Source of the DNA: Pseudomonas marginalis
Lineage (GTDB): Bacteria; Pseudomonadota; Gammaproteobacteria; Pseudomonadales; Pseudomonadaceae
Assembly: GCF_001645105.1 (NCBI RefSeq)
Contig: NZ_LKEG01000048.1
Coordinates: forward strand, 1-49,937
Direction: 5' to 3'
DNA: 49,937 bases
The first letter of the stretch is position 1. The number at the start of each line of letters is the position of its first letter. Below the pieces are notes generated by a model, which saw nothing but the letters and a program-made list of their open reading frames with translations, did not search any database and was not told the DNA's origin. Positions 47,955 through 49,937 of the stretch are shown piece by piece. Both the position numbers and the translations under genes were made by a program.

Positions 47955-49937
47955 ATGATCGAATTGACCAGCCAAACCATTGGTTTTTTGGTACTGGCCG
48001 CCCTGGATTCAAAGACGCGAGACGTCGACTCCGTGATCAGCGACTTCAAGCGCTGCCTCAATCACTACGACGCCTGGGCGGAGAGCTTTTTCAGCTTTTC
48101 GGCGCTGGATATCGAGCAAGTCTTCAAGGTTGGACATGACGTGGCGCTGGTCGCGCCGATCAACCACTCCCTGTTTCCCAGCACCACCACCGCAACCTGC
48201 CAGGCCAACGGCACGTTGACCCTGGTGCATATGTTCCAGAGCGCTCGATTCGTGCCCATTGGCAATACGCCAGTGATGCTGCAACGCATCGACCCCAAGG
48301 GTGGCCCGCTGGGCGACCCCCTCCATAAGACCATCGGCCCCAGCGGCATTCTCGAAATCACGGAATGTGATCGCAACGAGCAGTACCGAGTCAGTTTCTA
48401 CCCCAACGTGTCCACAGCGCATTTCAAGGCGTTGTACGCCTCTTACCAGTCGGTTATCGAATCGCTGGAAGGCTGGCTGCGCAGTGAATGGGGCACCACC
48501 TTCGAACCGTTGTGGAAGGGCTATTCCGAGGCCAACGTTCTCAAGCGCTACCTCTCACTGCATCAAGGCTACGCACGCGGGTTTGGTAAGGCGCTGTACT
48601 CACTCTGGGACAACATTCAGCAGATGCTGCAGTGGTTTTTGGACCCATTGGGGCATGCCGAAAAACTGCTGCATTACCTGTCCCAGGATGAATTTGAAAA
48701 GCTGTTGAAGCTCGGTACCGAAAGCCTTGCAAAGGGCTTGATGGTGCTGAGCGATGAGCCGCTGTTGTTCGTCTATCTGTCGGCAATGGTCAGTTGGATG
48801 CGGATGTTGCCGCCGCCCTACATGAACGAGTTGCTGGGGGAAATCAGCGCCGAAGTATTGATCAATGTGGTGCTGTGTCTCGCTACCGCCGGGATGGGGG
48901 TGGCGGTGCGCATCGGTACGAAGGTGCTGGGCAGCATCAAGTCTCAGCATGCGCGCAGATGGTTGGAGCACATGGCTGGGCAGTTCGGGAAGTTTCGTGC
49001 GGATGATCACACGCAGGTGGCTAAGCCGATATTGCTCAGTAGCCAGGCAACGACGATCAAGACGATTCCGGATGTGCCGTTGAAGGCTGGGGATCAAGTG
49101 GTTGCCAACCCGGTGCCGGTGGTTCGGGACAAGCCCAAGCAGCGGACGGTGTTGGTGCGGCAGGAGCCTGTGGATGACGCTCCTGCTGTTGCTAAGAACC
49201 CGGCTGGAGAGGCGGCCGCGCCTTCGGACAAGACCGCCACTAACGGTTGCCCGGTGTCGATGGTCACCGGCGAAGAACTGCTGACGCTGACCGATGGGGC
49301 ATTGGACGGGGTGTTGCCGTTTGAGTGGACGCGGTTGTACCGCAACAGTGCGGTGGAAGTGGATTGTGGGTTGGGGTTTGGTTGGAGTCACTCGCTGGCG
49401 CATCGGCTGAGTGTTTCCGGTGATTCGGTGGTGTGGACAGATCATGAAAATCGGTCGACTACCCTGCCCTTGCCTACGGTTTCTCGGCCTGCGATTACCA
49501 ATAGTTTGGCTGAAGCGGCGATTTATCTGGGTGCTGTCCCCGATGAGTTGGTGCTGGCGCAGGCGTCACGTTTCTACCACTTTCGCGACGGTGTGCTGAC
49601 GGCGATCAGCGATGCGTATGACAACCGGTTGCGCATTTCCCGCAATTATCTGGGGCAGATTGAGCGGCTGGATAACGGTGTCGGGCGCTCGCTGTTTTTG
49701 CGCTATGCATCGGGTCGGATCGTGGCGGTGGACTACCAAATTCAACGCATCGTCGATGAGGGTCCGTATGTTTGGGTGACGGAGCAGACCGTTGTTTCCT
49801 ACGCGTATGACGGCGCTGGGCGACTGATTTCGGCGACTAACGCTGTCGGCGAAAGCGAGGTTTATCGGTACGACGAACAGCACGTCATTCTTGAGCGTGG
49901 TTTGGCCGGTGGGGCGAGTTTCTACTGGGAGTGGGAA
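47955..49937 (+). CDS. RHS-repeat protein with unusual N-terminus (partial)
   Basis: The frame is open from ATG 47955 to the window edge (661 codons), so the 3' end and any toxin tip are missing. Residues 1-300 (MIELTSQTIGFLVLAALDSK, VAPINHSLFPSTTTATCQ) are not a PAAR domain but an unfamiliar region. Hydrophobic stretches lie near residues 280 (LLFVYLSAMVSWMRM) and 300-325 (VLINVVLCLATAGMGVAVRIG). A Pro/Val/Lys linker leads to a DUF6531 domain at about 430-510 (CPVSMVTGEELL, PFEWTRLYRNSA, GWSHSLAHRL). RHS/YD repeats follow (AYDNRLRISRNYLGQIERL, YAYDGAGRLISATNAVGES). These fit a secreted polymorphic-toxin carrier, probably for type VI secretion. Codon use shifts to more TTG/GGG/GTG toward the end. 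GGGG precedes the ATG. Confidence 0.85.
   Translation, partial: MIELTSQTIGFLVLAALDSKTRDVDSVISDFKRCLNHYDAWAESFFSFSALDIEQVFKVGHDVALVAPINHSLFPSTTTATCQANGTLTLVHMFQSARFVPIGNTPVMLQRIDPKGGPLGDPLHKTIGPSGILEITECDRNEQYRVSFYPNVSTAHFKALYASYQSVIESLEGWLRSEWGTTFEPLWKGYSEANVLKRYLSLHQGYARGFGKALYSLWDNIQQMLQWFLDPLGHAEKLLHYLSQDEFEKLLKLGTESLAKGLMVLSDEPLLFVYLSAMVSWMRMLPPPYMNELLGEISAEVLINVVLCLATAGMGVAVRIGTKVLGSIKSQHARRWLEHMAGQFGKFRADDHTQVAKPILLSSQATTIKTIPDVPLKAGDQVVANPVPVVRDKPKQRTVLVRQEPVDDAPAVAKNPAGEAAAPSDKTATNGCPVSMVTGEELLTLTDGALDGVLPFEWTRLYRNSAVEVDCGLGFGWSHSLAHRLSVSGDSVVWTDHENRSTTLPLPTVSRPAITNSLAEAAIYLGAVPDELVLAQASRFYHFRDGVLTAISDAYDNRLRISRNYLGQIERLDNGVGRSLFLRYASGRIVAVDYQIQRIVDEGPYVWVTEQTVVSYAYDGAGRLISATNAVGESEVYRYDEQHVILERGLAGGASFYWEWE

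Overview
The window is bacterial chromosome of the Pseudomonas fluorescens group. It has high GC and dense, short-spaced operons. It carries OprD-family porins, an ECF sigma/FecR/TonB-receptor iron set, and a lexA2-imuA-imuB-dnaE2 cassette. Three sequence classes of REP elements, typical of this group, sit in the intergenic spaces. No rRNA, tRNA, CRISPR array, integrase or complete insertion sequence was seen.

Layout. 1-2.7 kb holds a REP-containing leader, two exported proteins of unknown function, a small conserved protein, a glutathione S-transferase and an internally shortened DUF924 protein. 2.8-6.8 kb, minus strand, is sigma factor > FecR anti-sigma > TonB-dependent receptor, a cell-surface-signalling iron uptake unit. 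6.9-12.3 kb has a DUF1624 membrane protein, cobalamin-independent methionine synthase (metE) and a membrane diguanylate cyclase. 12.4-19.2 kb, minus strand, is a seven-gene operon: LacI-type regulator > periplasmic binding protein > two permeases > ATPase > metallophosphoesterase > OprD-type porin. It forms a complete outer-to-inner-membrane uptake route whose substrate I cannot name; a phosphodiester or phosphonate is plausible.

19.6-22 kb encodes the carboxynorspermidine polyamine pair. 22-22.9 kb has two REP pairs and then a small DUF6124/DUF3077-type gene. Its leader folds, on paper, into two mutually exclusive RNA structures, one of which hides the ribosome binding site. 23-29.1 kb has glutaminase, an overlapping pair of unrecognised genes of lower GC, a small membrane protein, a cysteine-rich lipoprotein, an AraC regulator, a periplasmic RNase T2, a Gfo/Idh/MocA oxidoreductase and a NUDIX hydrolase. 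29.2-37.6 kb has a large GH63-like glycosidase, a second OprD porin, 2-oxoadipate dioxygenase/decarboxylase (HglS), a YdcH-like protein and a transketolase.

37.7-41.9 kb is a hybrid histidine kinase translationally coupled to a UvrA paralogue without the UvrB-binding domain. 42-47.8 kb is the SOS mutasome operon lexA2-imuA-imuB-dnaE2. A perfect LexA2-type palindrome covers the ribosome binding site and start codon of lexA2. The window ends inside an RHS-repeat protein whose N-terminal region is not a recognisable PAAR domain.

The strongest candidate for something undescribed is the switch-like leader at about 22.56-22.70 kb. The LacI/ABC/phosphoesterase/porin operon and the unknown overlapping gene pair at 24-24.7 kb follow. 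All folding and family calls were made by eye, without searches or energy calculations.
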